From: Fonsecaea monophora
Lineage: Eukaryota > Ascomycota > Eurotiomycetes > Chaetothyriales > Herpotrichiellaceae
Length of the DNA: 64,000 nt
Direction: 5' to 3'
Assembly (NCBI RefSeq): GCF_001642475.1
Contig: NW_019173943.1
Span: 1-64,000, forward strand
Part shown: positions 23,077-34,091 of the stretch, one piece after another
How positions within the stretch are numbered: position 1 is the stretch's first letter
Layout: the number at the start of each line of letters is the position of its first letter
Made by a program: the position numbers and the translations under genes
The notes under the pieces: model-generated
Told to the model about the DNA's origin: nothing
Databases searched by the model: none
Seen by the model: only the letters and a program-made list of their open reading frames with translations

Positions 23077-24893
23077 ATGGTTGGTGTTCCCGGACGCAGT
23101 AAGGGTTGTCATACGTGTTTGAAAAGAAGGGTCAAGTGCGGTACGTGAATCATCTGTGGTGGTGTCTCAGGGGATTCGTCTTCTAGACCAATAGCTGACT
23201 CTCGTGGCGTTCCAGATGAAGCCCGCCCGACCTGTAAGCGATGCGAAAAGGCAGGATACGCATGCGCTGGCTATGAGAGAAAGCTGGAGATGCGTTTCCA
23301 CACGTTTGCAGATCAGGCGGAACCAGCCATGCCACCGTCCACAAAGACCAGCAAAGATCCCCCCTTGACGGCAGGAGGTGTGCCCGAGGATCTTGTACTC
23401 AGGTCCAATGACAGCCCACCGAGCTCGAGTGCCATACCCAAGGAGCTGAGTTTCGTGGCCTTCAGAGACAATATCCAGTTCTCCTATCTCTTTGACAATT
23501 TCGTGTGGAGCAGCTATGGTTCGCCGTGGCTCCAGATGTCTGCTGAGGGAAAGCTCGACGCCCTGTCACTGGAGGCCTGTCGAGCGTTTTCTCTCAGCAT
23601 CTTCGGGAGGCACCATCGGCAAGCCGAGATAGAAGTAAACGGCGCCATACATTACGACAAGACAGTTCGGGCCCTATCATCTCGACTGTCGAATGTGGGG
23701 GCGCCGGGTAGTGAGAATCTGATCGTACCTATCATGATCCTTCTCATGCACTCCGTGAGTTAGCTGCAACCCTCGCTTACCAGGGGTGCCTCCGCAGGCT
23801 TACCAAACAAAACATAAAACAGTCGAGCACCCCAGACCCTCAGGCGTCTGCGTTTCACATTCAAGGACTGCTGAACCTCATCCAAATCTGCGGCCCAGAA
23901 AGGTTCGCCACCGGCGCGTTGAGGCTCGCATTTGAATCATGTCGGGCAACGCTGGTAAGCGAACTTGAGAGCCTCCCCTCACGCCGGAAGTTGAGCTCCG
24001 TGAACGCTGATGTACCTTCTTCGCCGCTGCAGGTTACCGTGTCGCTGATCACCAGGACGCGAACTTTTCTAGAGCAGCCAGAATGGCTGAGCGAACCGTG
24101 GGCGACGTGCGGCGAATACAACAAAACCCCACAGAACCGCCTCGTCGACATCCTGGTCCACATCCCCGGCTTCCTGCAGGACCAGGCGCAGCTCGAACAG
24201 ACATCGTCGGAACAGTTTCGGCTCGAACTCATCCAGCGGATTGAGTACCAGATCGCCAAAGCCCACAACTGGCGGTGGCAGTGGGAAGAGATGAACCCGA
24301 CGGTCGCGTGGGAGGTGGACCCAGAGACGCTGCCCGCGGCCGACCAAATCCTCGCCCAGCCGCGCCCCATCCGTAAAGTGCTGGTCTTCTCCTCCTTCAC
24401 AAAGGCCACGGAGCTGGCGCTGTACAACGCCATCCTCCTCTTCCTGCTGGGCCTGCTGTGGACGCTGAAACCCCCCGAATCCGACTCGCCGGCAGACGTC
24501 CGCCTCTCGAGCCCGTCCGCCCTCTTCCTACCCGGCGACGTCGACTCGCTGGTCGAGCCGGCCGTCGAGATCTGCCGCGCGTTCGAGTTCCAGCTCCTCG
24601 CCGCCAAGAGCGGGCGTGACTCGGCCCTGTTCTGGCTGTTCCCGCTGGGCCTCGCGAGCAAGGCGCTCGAGGACAACCCGGACTACATGGCCTGGATCAA
24701 GAGCATGCTCGACATCTCCCAAGTCACGCGGGGCTACGGCACCGGCGCAAACACCTACGGCTTCGGGTTCTACCGCCTGCCCAAGATCCGGCGGAAGCGT
24801 TCCAACGAACGGCCCATAATCCAGCCCCAGTACGACTCCGACTTGCTCAGACAGCTTTCCGAGGGTTCCTCTTCTCCCGATGCACTGCCGTGA
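23077..24893 (+). CDS. Zn2Cys6 (zinc binuclear cluster) transcription factor
   Basis: Three exons, 23077-23140, 23216-23754 and 23823-24893, give 557 aa. The first intron falls inside the DNA-binding domain and joins KC|DEARPT. The cluster is GCHTCLKRRVKCDEARPTC followed by KRCEKAGYACAGY, with spacing C-x2-C-x6-C-x6-C-x2-C-x6-C at residues ~11-38. The remainder is the helical 'fungal transcription factor' type region often seen in regulators of secondary metabolism or nutrient use (FRDNIQFSYLFDNFVWSSYG; IVPIMILLMHSSSTPDPQAS; GLLNLIQICGPERF). GC content rises in exon 3 and codons become C/G-ending, unlike exon 2. No target cluster is visible next to it; it is convergent with CPA1. Confidence 0.9.
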
Positions 24894-25304
24894 GACACCT
24901 AGACCCCAGCTCTGAATTTGATAGCATGCAAGGGGCGTCGGTTGCGACTCGGGGAGTGAGTGAATGACAGGGGAGAGGAGTCTGGTAATATGGGGATCCA
25001 ACATGAGATTTCAACTTTAGTTTCTTCTCTTCGGGGTTTTTTTTTTTTTTTTTTTTTTTTTGTGAGTTGTCATGTATATGGGCACTGGCACTTTTCTTTT
25101 TCCTGTTGAAAGGTTCAACGTTGGGGGTCACAATGAAGCAGCAGTAGCGAGGAGTACGGTGTAGTCAGGAGTTCACGTTGTAATTCGAGTACAACAATCA
25201 AATAGTCAATTTCTGAAACTTGCTATTTCTCAAACAAAAAAGGTTACTCAATTTCCCAAGTTGCGCCAAATATCCGTGATTTCCACATTCGATTGATAGG
25301 TTCG
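24894..25304. other. intergenic, between convergent gene ends
   Basis: Contains the 3' flanks of the zinc-cluster gene (+) and CPA1 (-), separated by a 25-nt T tract at 25037-25061. Confidence 0.6.
25037..25061. repeat. poly(T) tract
   Basis: Twenty-five consecutive T residues between two convergent genes. It may take part in 3'-end formation of either transcript, or be a simple mononucleotide tract. Confidence 0.85.
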
Positions 25305-26774
25305 TTATGCCGCGCCAGCTGCGTATACGCGCTCAGGTTCCTGCGTCGTCGAGGCCATCATGTTCTGAATACCTTGAGTCAAGTCGACACCCACTCGCTC
25401 CTTCGCCAGGAGATCGACCAGGAGAGGACTTGGTTTGCTGTCTCGGTAAGGCTGAGACGCCGCCTGGCTCTCCTTGTATTTCTGTACATTGTCCAGGTAC
25501 ATGTCGAACAAGTATGACGAGTCAAGCGGGCCACCCTTGGCTTCCGGATGGAACTGCGTCGAGAAAATGGGTCGAGATTCGTGAATAAGACCTGTATGGC
25601 ATTGTCAGCACTTGCAATCCGTGACTGACCAGAATGCTAGCTTACCTTCGTTAGAGTTGTCGTTCAAATTGAGGAAGTAAGGCTTCCAGCCTTTTGGCAG
25701 GGTTGCTGCATCCACCGCATATCCATGATTCTGGCTGGTGATGTGGCATTTCCCGGTCGTAAGATCGAGAGCTGGGATATTGTGTGCTCGATTGCCATAC
25801 TTGAGTTTGACGGTCCTGGCTCCAGCGGCCAAAGCAAGGAGCTGGTGGCCCAAACAGATTCCAAAGATGGGAATTTGAGACGAGTCCATCAACTTTCGCA
25901 GATGGTAGACAGTATCTTGGCAGTGGGTTGGATCACCAGGGCCGTTGGAGATAAAAACGCCATCGAAGTGATGAGCAACCTTGTGGATCGGATAGTCGAA
26001 TGGGAAGACAGTGACACTGGCACCTCGGCTGACGAGGCTGCGGAGAATATTCTCCTTGACACCACAATCGATCACGGCGATGTGGGCATTGGGAGATGCA
26101 GCGCTGACATGAAAGGGAGCTTTGGTGCTGACCTTTCGCACAAGGTTGATCTGCTCCGGATCAATAAAGGCTTCGTCCTGATCTGCGTCGTATTCTTCTC
26201 CGATGGTGATTCTAGCCAGGCTGGAACCTTGCTCTCGCAAGAAGGTCACAATGGCCCGGGTGTCGACACCGCTGATAGCTGGAACGCCTTCCCTTGCACA
26301 CCACTCGCTCAAGCTCTCCACAGCAGTCCAGTGGGAGTATTTCTCTGCCACGTCCGCAACCACCACGCCCACTGCTTGAATGTTCGGGCTCTCAAAGTAT
26401 TTCAAAAGGCCATGCTCGTCTCGAGCGTTGGAGGGAACACCATAGTTACCGATCAGGGGTTGAGTAAAGACCAGAATCTGGCCACGGTATGAGGGATCGG
26501 TGAGTGACTCAGGATATCCCACAAGCGAGGTAGTAAACACGGCCTCTCCCGAGACGTTGCTCCGAGCACCAAAGGATACGCCGTCGAAGATGGGTCCGTT
26601 ACGGATGGTAAATGTCGCCCTTTCTCGAGTCGGGGTGGTGCTTTTGAACTGCTGTTGTCGTGTGGTATTGTCCGCCACAGTCGCCAGCGATCGAGCTCGT
26701 AGGGCAGAGGCTCCCGAGAAGATGTTGGCCGCTTTGGGCAATAAAGTTGACTGTTTCAAAGCCTTTGAAAACAT
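25305..26774 (-). CDS. cpa1: arginine-specific carbamoyl-phosphate synthase, small (glutaminase) subunit, mitochondrial
   Basis: Hydrolyses glutamine and channels ammonia to the large subunit, making carbamoyl phosphate for arginine synthesis in mitochondria. Two exons, 26774-25646 and 25591-25305, give 471 aa; the join is NSNEG|LIHESRP. Residues 1-35 form a presequence (MFSKALKQSTLLPKAANIF). The CPSase small-chain N-domain runs over ~50-190 (FDGVSFGARSNVSGEAVFTT; GVPAISGVDTRAIVTFLREQ). The class I glutamine amidotransferase domain follows, with FISNGPGDP, the nucleophile Cys in FGICLGHQLLALAAGA, and the His/Glu pair in TQFHPEAKGGP encoded by exon 2. Upstream lies the spliced attenuator uORF, ending 47 nt before this ATG, which implies translational repression by arginine. 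The main start context is good (A at -3); the start is chosen for presequence and uORF spacing. Confidence 0.97.
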
Positions 26775-26821
26775 CTTGCAATATTATGACTCGTATATCT
26801 TTTTTCCTTTCTTCCTGACCG

Positions 26822-27068
26822 CTAGTTTGCCTGGGCTTTCCACAAATGATCTACCGTCGGGGTCAGAGATGTCAAGAAGTGTACAGGGGAGGTGAGTATT
26901 TACCACTAATGTAATCCTACAAGTCGATATGTTAGCATCAGATTGCAAATGACGTTGGTATTGTAGTGACACAAGGAAATGAGGTGCTTATCAGTGGGCT
27001 GGCGGGGACGGGCTTCAGCAAAGAGAAAAACAACTTACTTGAGAGGTGAAGATGCTGGGGAAGCACAT
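26822..27068 (-). promoter_or_regulatory. arginine attenuator peptide (AAP) uORF of CPA1, three exons
   Basis: A 23-codon upstream ORF in the CPA1 leader, assembled from 27068-27039, 26916-26904 and 26850-26822 with two GT..AG introns; it ends TAG 47 nt before the CPA1 ATG. The peptide contains the attenuator core FTSQDYISDHLW, starts MCFPSI and ends KAQAN. In Neurospora arg-2 and yeast CPA1 this nascent peptide stalls ribosomes when arginine is high, cutting synthesis of the enzyme. The conserved Asp needed for stalling (first D of the core) follows the first splice junction directly. The uATG has T at -3, a weak context that would permit leaky scanning to CPA1. The middle exon is only 13 nt. 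Splicing is inferred from the perfect core it restores. Confidence 0.9.
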
Positions 27069-28121
27069 GAACGCGATGGCGGGTTTCGTGCAGGCAAAAT
27101 GGATGCAGAAGTAAAGTATCAGAGCCTTACGAAGGCAAGTCTTAGTTTCTCTGCAAGGTCGTTTTGCACAAAATTCTTTCTTCGCAGACGAAAAGAGAAA
27201 AGACGTAGGTTCTGTGGAGATGGAGCAGGAAGAGATTGGTGGAGGAGATCGATTGGACTGGGCCGGACAGGACAGGGCAAAGATTTCACCGCAGGCGGCG
27301 CAGGCGGAGGCTCTCATTCGACCAATCGCGAACCCAGTAAAAAATTTACCTGGCCCGTGCAAAAATTCTGCGCCGGGTGACGAAATACGTGCAGCAAAGA
27401 ATTTTGCAGCTAGGATCGAACATCGTACTGATGGAACAAATTCTTTCATTCACACACACAGACCGCCAGTTGCAGCAGTCTATCACCCTTTGCTATCGCT
27501 GTTATTTGTCCTCACTCGGTAACTTCTGGGCGGAGCTGGAGCTACTTTTCACCGCGATCACTGATCCACGTGATATCGAGCATTATGTCAGCCGCACCTT
27601 ATCGCATACAGGTATCTAACCTCAGGGCTGTCAGTGCAGCGCAATGTGGTGGGTTAATCTCAAATTGTACTCGGTACCTTGTACCTTTAGGCCATGACCA
27701 CATACCCCTGTACGAATTAGCAGACCACAAGCTTCTCGCTGCTTGTAGCGATACCTGATTGGCTACGATCCCGATACTAGCGAGGCTGACAAGGCTGAAA
27801 CATCCCTATACCCTGGCTTCCCCCTTTTTCTCTACTCATGGCCCCCGTTGCACCCCTCCGCCGTCCGATTTGATCATAGCTTAGCTCGTCTGGCTGGCAC
27901 TCGTTCCGTTCTCTAGACTGCGCAGCCCTTTGTCCTCACCTCGACAGTACTAAAACATGCGCAGCAGCGGCCATCTTCCGACGATTGACTCTGCGATGCA
28001 GCCTGGCTTGCCGCTCATCGAATATTCTATGAGAGGCGACTGGAGGCCTCCCTGACTCTTTTTCGAGCGAGGAACCCAGTAACTAGCCTCTCGAGGCGAA
28101 GTCATACGCGAAGAACACGCC
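27069..28121. other. intergenic, divergent promoter region
   Basis: Lies between the CPA1 leader (-) and the 619-aa protein gene (+). Further uncharted 5' leader of CPA1 probably extends into it. No other gene is seen. Confidence 0.5.
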
Positions 28122-29981
28122 ATGGCGAATGCTTCGGACATAATAACGTACATTGGCGTGCCGCTCGCCGTCTTAGGTGTTCTGCCCATCCTGTACACAT
28201 TCATGCTTGCCATCCTTACACAGCGCCGGATACGCGCCGCCCTTGTCGACCACGGGCATAGACCTGTTAGCACGACACGCCCACACGATGGCTTTACCAT
28301 CCGCAGCTCTCCAATGACCAGCCTTATCGAAGTCGAATTGCCTCGATATACCATTGCCCCTCTTGAACGCGGACATGACGATTATTGGAACACCACGACA
28401 GAAGGAAGAGAAGCATCAGAAGAACATCACCATCTGCTGACACTGGACCGTGCAGAAAGCACTCTGTCCATGATCGAGGAAGGGCGTGTGCGTGGCTTTT
28501 TGCGGGGTGGCAGCTGGCGAGGTTTCCACTGGAAAAAGCTCATTGTTGGTAAAAAGTTGTACAGGATCCAATATGAGGACGAATTGAGGGAACCGCCCGC
28601 GGAGGTAAGCTTTGAGGAGCTAGTGATATTTTTGCTGGATTGGGGTGCTGTTCCAGAAGGGATGGGATGGGAGAAATTGAGGAGTGGCGGTTTGTGGACC
28701 CCGAGCGGGACGGTTTTGCTGAAGAAACCTGAAAATGACAACGATGGTGATGAGAGCACTAGAAAAAGAGGAAGAGGCGTTGACTGGGTATTGCGAACAA
28801 GCATGCCCGATGATAGTGACGGGATATTGAGTCTGACAATACGATGGACTCGAGAAGAAACGACGTCCAGCAGAGTTTTGAGAGGAGCAGAAAGCCTACC
28901 CCCAGGTTGGGGTCGACTGAATCAACCTGCCCTGCTTGAAACTAATGAGAAACACAAAGAGAACGAGAAAGACTTACCAGCGCGGATTGAGAGCTTGAAG
29001 TCGGCAAACAAATACAGCATGGACAGCAGCAGCTTCCGGTTCCACACCGAAGATAATCGCATCCAAAAACTCCTCTGGGAACGCAAGAACGTCGAAACGG
29101 GCTTTGTGTGCACGCCTTTCCGAAACTACGAACAATCCTCCGCCGGGCTATGGTTTACCTGCGCGGCATCAGCTTTACTCGCACACAAAAACTCCACCAG
29201 TGGCGGTCTCTGGGCGTTCGAGACTCCGACGGAGATCAAGACCTTTGTTCGCAAAGAAACGATTCCATGCGGTGTGATGGTCCTGCTCGGCCTTCTACCC
29301 GAAAGCGACGCGCCGCAATGGACGTCCCAAAAGGACAATGTCAATGACGGGTTGGTTTTGGCACGGCAACATCAACATTGGCTTCAAGCTCGTATGGCCG
29401 CAGAGAGACTGGAAGCAACCATGCCTGCCGAACAAGCTCGGATTCACAAGATGAACAGAGAGGCGAATGAGAGACAGCAGCGGCACAATGACATGATGAA
29501 CTCCTTTGCCGTGAAGAAGGAGAGGGAGGAAAGGAGAATTGTGGATGCGATCGCAAGTCCGAGGATGGACATCAAGCGCGTCAGTGAAGCATGCCTGACT
29601 TGGTTGATGGAGAGGGGGGAGGTAGGGAGAGAATGGACCGTGCACGACCTGGCCGAGGCCGTTTGTTATTTGATGATTGTGGATTTACAGGATCCAAGTA
29701 AAAAGCAGAACGAGGAAGGTCAGACGGGAGAGGACCAGGGCGAAGCAATGAGGATCATCGGGATCCTGGACGAATGGATGGCCTGGGCAACGGCTGGAGG
29801 AATGAAGAAACAACAGTACCACCTGCTGGAGAGAGACCAGGACAAAGTGGCGTTCTGCTTTGCGGTTGCCCTTGTCGCAGTCATAGCAGACGCCATGAGC
29901 TCGAACAACGCAGTCATGGGAAAGGTGGGATCGGACATGCTCGAGTGTATGAGGTTGTGGAGAAAGGTTCGCCTAGGCTGA
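28122..29981 (+). CDS. conserved fungal protein of unknown function with N-terminal membrane anchor
   Basis: Intronless, 619 aa. Residues 7-32 form one hydrophobic span (ITYIGVPLAVLGVLPILYTF), followed at once by basic residues (QRRIRAAL), so the bulk is probably cytoplasmic. Landmarks: SSPMTSLIEVELPRYTIAPL (~65-85), RGGSWRGFHWKKLIVGKKLY (~128-147), FLLDWGAVPEGMGWEKLRSG followed by GLWTPSGTVLL (~170-200), and a Glu/Arg/Gln-rich helical region at ~430-480 (NEREANERQQRHNDMM-like). I recognise the pattern as a conserved Pezizomycotina hypothetical but know no function. Divergent from CPA1. Intact frame, length and biased composition make it real. Confidence 0.85.
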   Translation: MANASDIITYIGVPLAVLGVLPILYTFMLAILTQRRIRAALVDHGHRPVSTTRPHDGFTIRSSPMTSLIEVELPRYTIAPLERGHDDYWNTTTEGREASEEHHHLLTLDRAESTLSMIEEGRVRGFLRGGSWRGFHWKKLIVGKKLYRIQYEDELREPPAEVSFEELVIFLLDWGAVPEGMGWEKLRSGGLWTPSGTVLLKKPENDNDGDESTRKRGRGVDWVLRTSMPDDSDGILSLTIRWTREETTSSRVLRGAESLPPGWGRLNQPALLETNEKHKENEKDLPARIESLKSANKYSMDSSSFRFHTEDNRIQKLLWERKNVETGFVCTPFRNYEQSSAGLWFTCAASALLAHKNSTSGGLWAFETPTEIKTFVRKETIPCGVMVLLGLLPESDAPQWTSQKDNVNDGLVLARQHQHWLQARMAAERLEATMPAEQARIHKMNREANERQQRHNDMMNSFAVKKEREERRIVDAIASPRMDIKRVSEACLTWLMERGEVGREWTVHDLAEAVCYLMIVDLQDPSKKQNEEGQTGEDQGEAMRIIGILDEWMAWATAGGMKKQQYHLLERDQDKVAFCFAVALVAVIADAMSSNNAVMGKVGSDMLECMRLWRKVRLG

Positions 29982-30717
29982 GAGGGAAAGTTACTGTTTG
30001 GTGACTAGGACTGGTAGACCTCTAGGAAGCAAATCGGGGGGATTTCTATAGGTCGATCAACTAGTGTGGGAAGGAGGATTACCAGGTATACAAAGTATAT
30101 CTCATACGAGTGTGACACACAGGAGTAGCAGAGTACCAAAGTAAAGGTTTAAGATGTCTGAGGGTTTCGGTATAACCCCCCTGATTACATGCTATTCTAA
30201 AAAGAGGTTAGATTTCGGAAATTCCCCCTCTCCAACCTTTGCCGTTCGCATATCAACCTCGGCGGCTTGTCTTGCGATGTTGAAAGTGACGATGTGTCTC
30301 TACCTTTTTTGAGGCGTTGATAGATTTTTGAGCCCAAACGGAGTGTTTCTCCCTCTTCTCATCTGGATCCGCTCTGTCAGCTGATGAAGCATCTAACACG
30401 GCGCATCGCACTGGCTGCCACATATGGTGGATCCGGCCAAAGTGGAATTTGCGGATGCACCTAAACAAAGAATTTTTTTTCCTGCATGCACACACGCACA
30501 CATCATCCTCCAGTTCCACGCAGACATTCCGCCCTAGCTGGCCAACTGATTCCTACCAAAGCAGTCTAGACTAGACGGGTTACCTGTTACGAGCCCTCCC
30601 CCTCTGAATTAATCGGTCGTCCTAACTAGCTACATACCCTCCATCTTGAACACTAGCGATCAATACCTCCAAAAAGAAGCAACCTGAATCAAGAAATAGA
30701 GCAAAAACAAAAGGCTT
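29982..30717. other. intergenic region
   Basis: 3' flank of the 619-aa protein gene, up to the tRNA. No gene-like frame is seen. Confidence 0.5.
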
Positions 30718-30787
30718 GCAAGATCCGTGAATCGAACACGGGTCTCATCGATGGCAACGATGAATTCTACCATTGAACCAATCTTGC
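30718..30787 (-). tRNA. tRNA-Gly (anticodon GCC)
   Basis: A 70-nt cloverleaf on the minus strand. The acceptor stem GCAAGAT pairs perfectly with ATCTTGC, and the D arm contains TGGTTCAATGGTAGAA. The anticodon stem CATCG/CGATG encloses loop TTGCCAT, with anticodon GCC at 30755-30753. The T arm contains GTTCGATTC. No intron; CCA is not encoded, as usual for eukaryotes. Confidence 0.97.
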
Positions 30788-31291
30788 GATCTCTTAACCT
30801 CGAGATCACATCTGGATGTGACCTCAGAGGAGGGCAGTGAACCCTGTTGTTGGGAATATTCTCTGTGCGAATTCCTGACCCAATTTCGGACGCTTTGATC
30901 CATATAATGTGATTTTTGAACTGGTGGGTCTGTGAATTTTGGTGGGTACTCCTCCCTGCAAGGCAAAGGACGAGGGATGAGGGCCGTGTAGAAGTATCAA
31001 TACCAGAAACGGTACGAGAAATGATTACAGGACTCCTGAGGATCTGTGGCTTCGCTCTCCCTACATCGATCTACAGGCAACTTTATTGTGCTTCACTGCT
31101 TCGTAGCGCTGAATCGTTCAAGATGGATCTCTTCGAGAGAGACCTGCTCAATTTGGCAGTTTATACAAGTTATGCGACGCACATTATACAGTCTGAAATG
31201 TATAATGTCTCAATCCATGCCCCGAAAGTCTGCTCAGCACGCTTTGAAAGACCGAACCCGAAAATACAGGAATGAATCAAACAGATCATGG
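30788..31291. other. intergenic region
   Basis: 5' flank of the tRNA and 3' flank of the monooxygenase gene. Nothing further is recognised. Confidence 0.5.
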
Positions 31292-33227
31292 CTATGACCG
31301 TCCGAGGACTCTCTTCATTACTTCGCTCAACTTCTCGGTACTGTCATCTCGAAGGCCTGTTGATCGCCATGCAACGAACCGATCGGGTCTGACAAGAATA
31401 CATCCATCTTCCTCGATCTCTCTCTTGCGCTCCCTGTTGACAATACAAGTCAGTCATGGAAGCTTTATCACGCGTGGGGGGAGACTCACCAATCCCGATA
31501 TACATCGACCCATTCCTGTCCCCATCCGATCGTGTGGGCATTGATCTGCACTCCAAGCTCCTTGCCAACTTTCTCGGCAGCCTCGACCCACTTCTCGCCT
31601 CCAATACCGGTAAGCAGACAAAATTGCCCTTTCCCAGCCAAGTCAATTGTCGAGGTGTGATCCTTGACGGGTATGGTTCGATTCAGCCATGCATGAGGCA
31701 GCCGATGGCCGGGGTAAGTGCTGACTTTGTGATGTAGAACAGCATCTTTGGGCCATTCAGGCTTGGGAGTACCGGCCTTGATCTCATCGTCAAGGTACAC
31801 GGCTGTCGATTCGTAGCGGTGATTCATCTCCACACCGATACCATGGAATTCTTGACTCGTCCACTCGATTGCGGCATTGACTCGCTTGCGCCGTTCCCGG
31901 GCCTCAGGTGTTGCTGTTTTGAGACTGTTGAGGACTTCCATTCTCTTCTCGGGTGTTTCTTCCATCAGCCCCATCTCTTTCCAGACAGGAACGTGATCCC
32001 GGATACCCTGGTTCGCTCGGGTAATTACACCCAAGCCAACGGGTTGCCGTTCGTGACTAAATGTCTCGAGAATAGAGGGAGACGCAAGGCCCTGGGTGAC
32101 GTATTTAATCTTCCATGCCAAATTGAAAGCATCCTGCACGCAGGTGTTGGAGCCTAGACCGTTGAAGGGAGGGTGCCTGTGCACGGCGTCTCCGAGGCAG
32201 AAGATGTTTCCTTCGGAGTAGTACTCTGCCACGATCTCATTAATGTTCCATTTGGAGATATCAAGGATTTCCAAGGGAATGTCATCTCGGCCAACGATAT
32301 CTTTGCATCTTTGGAGGTATTGCTCCCGAGTTGGCTCTTTCCACTCTGTCCCAGGTTTGGGGAAGAGAATGAACATCCATCTGGGAGCCTTGGTTAGTAG
32401 CTGCTGTACGACGCAAGAAATGAGGGACTTGCTTACTCATTCCAGGGTTTGACCATCCTGATCAACCCGCTCCAAGCGAAGTCTGGGTACTCTTTTTCGG
32501 GTTGAAATACCCAGTGTAGGTTTCCCTTCCTGGCCTCAACGTAATCACTAAGATCCACTTTGACCAAGACATTCAAAGCCAATCCTTGGCCTGGCTTTCT
32601 GATCAACGGGATCTTGGCCTCTCGCAGGACTTGGCTCCGTGCTCCATCACACCCAAACAGATACTGAGAGCGGATATAGTATTCGGCACCAGTCAAGTCA
32701 TCTCGTACTCGACTCCGGATTTTTCCGTCTTGTTCTTTCTCATAACTGACGAAGCTGGTCCGAAATCTGACATCCCAGCCTTGAGCCGATGCTCGCTGAA
32801 CCAAAATAGGCTCAAAAATCGTTTGAGGCAAGTCGACGTGATGGCAAGGAGTGGCTGCTTCGTATTCTCCACGTCTTTTCGGGTCATTGCCCCACGAATA
32901 AATTCGAGCATACTCTTCACCAGTCATATCATGACACCAGCGGGTGTGAACCATACAGTCGCCCTCCACTGCTTGGGATAGGCAAGTTTGTTCTAGGTCG
33001 ATATCCCGGAGACATTCGAAAGCGGCTGGATTCGTAATGTGCGCCCTCGGTGTCTGTGAGGTTGTCGCTGCGGCAGCAATCATAATACCAGTCATTGAAA
33101 AGGGCGGATGGGAAAGGAAGCACGCCAATGAGCCACCGGCTGGCCCCGCACCAACGATGAGGAGTGGTGTTTCCACCACTTTCGAAGTGATCTCGGGCAT
33201 GCCGTTGGTAGTCACTGAGCCTGACAT
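31292..33227 (-). CDS. FAD-dependent aromatic monooxygenase (phenol 2-monooxygenase / TfdB type)
   Basis: Predicted to hydroxylate a phenolic or other aromatic substrate with NAD(P)H and O2. Three exons, 33227-32437, 32380-31490 and 31433-31292, give 607 aa. The joins are PWNE|WMFILFP (intron 1 has a ctaac branch point) and RDW|ERKREIEED. Motifs: Rossmann GAGPAGGSLACFLS (~26-39), the DG-type motif LFGCDGARSQVLREAK (~190), and the FAD-ribityl motif GDAVHRHPPFNGLGSNT (~335), followed by VQDAFNLAWKI, which is close to 2,4-dichlorophenol hydroxylases. The C-terminus (GCILVRPDRFVAWRS) is the thioredoxin-like phenol-hydroxylase dimerisation domain. The substrate cannot be told. A role in aromatic degradation or secondary metabolism is inferred. 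Divergent from the FUN14 gene across 0.86 kb. Confidence 0.92.
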
Positions 33228-34091
33228 CTTCGTGTCTGTGTCTGTGTCTGAGTCTGAGGGCTGGCTTTAAGTCCACTGATAAGATGAGAAGACTCAGTGT
33301 GATGAAGGATATGTGACCTCCCTCAATGTCGTGTCTTCACCATATATAGTCAGGATTCCGGAAATACCCCCTTTCCCCAGACTCCACCCATCTGACCCTG
33401 CGGGATGGGTAACGAACTGGGATGCCGTAAGAAGTCAACATGATGTCGGTCCACTCCCCCCAAAGGTTCGGCAAAGAGTTTGCTGGCATTCGTGCCTTCG
33501 GAACATGTCGAGGGACTGGGACCCCGAAGGATCCATGGCTCTAGACTCCGGCAGCCGGTATGGGGATTCAGTCGCTGGCTCGGGAAAAGGCGAGCGTGTG
33601 CATGGTTGGACGAAGAAATTGCCCCAAGCAAACTAGACCTCCCGGTGCTTGTAAAGACTCCCGTAATCAGGCCGGGAGATGTGACTGATGAGTGACATGA
33701 GGATACCACGGAACTTGGTGAGTTGGGGGTGATGGTGGCGGGCGCAGGCAGCTTTGGTGCCTCTTCTTTGGTGGCTCGTGACTCTGTACGAGGTACCCAA
33801 CCGCAAGTCTCCCGTACCTGCGGCCAATGACATCATGTACTTCCTAGGGTGCTGGGTACGCTTCCACGGCTTCTTACTCACTCCAAGTCACTCCTCACTC
33901 ACTTCCATCCTCAACTCTCCGCACATCGATTTCGTCTGTTGGCTGTTCAGCTCGTTCCCACATCTTAGCAGTTACATTTACCCTCTGCTTACACGTCTTT
34001 GCCCCAAGTAATCAGCATCTCCTCCTACCCTTCAGGGCCTTGTTCCCCTTTTCCGTTGTCGAGATCCTCAGTTTGGACTCAACCAAGCACG
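33228..34091. other. divergent promoter region
   Basis: Between the monooxygenase (-) and the FUN14-family gene (+). It contains GTACGAGGTACC near 33786, one of several GAGGTAC motifs in the window. No gene is seen. Confidence 0.5.
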
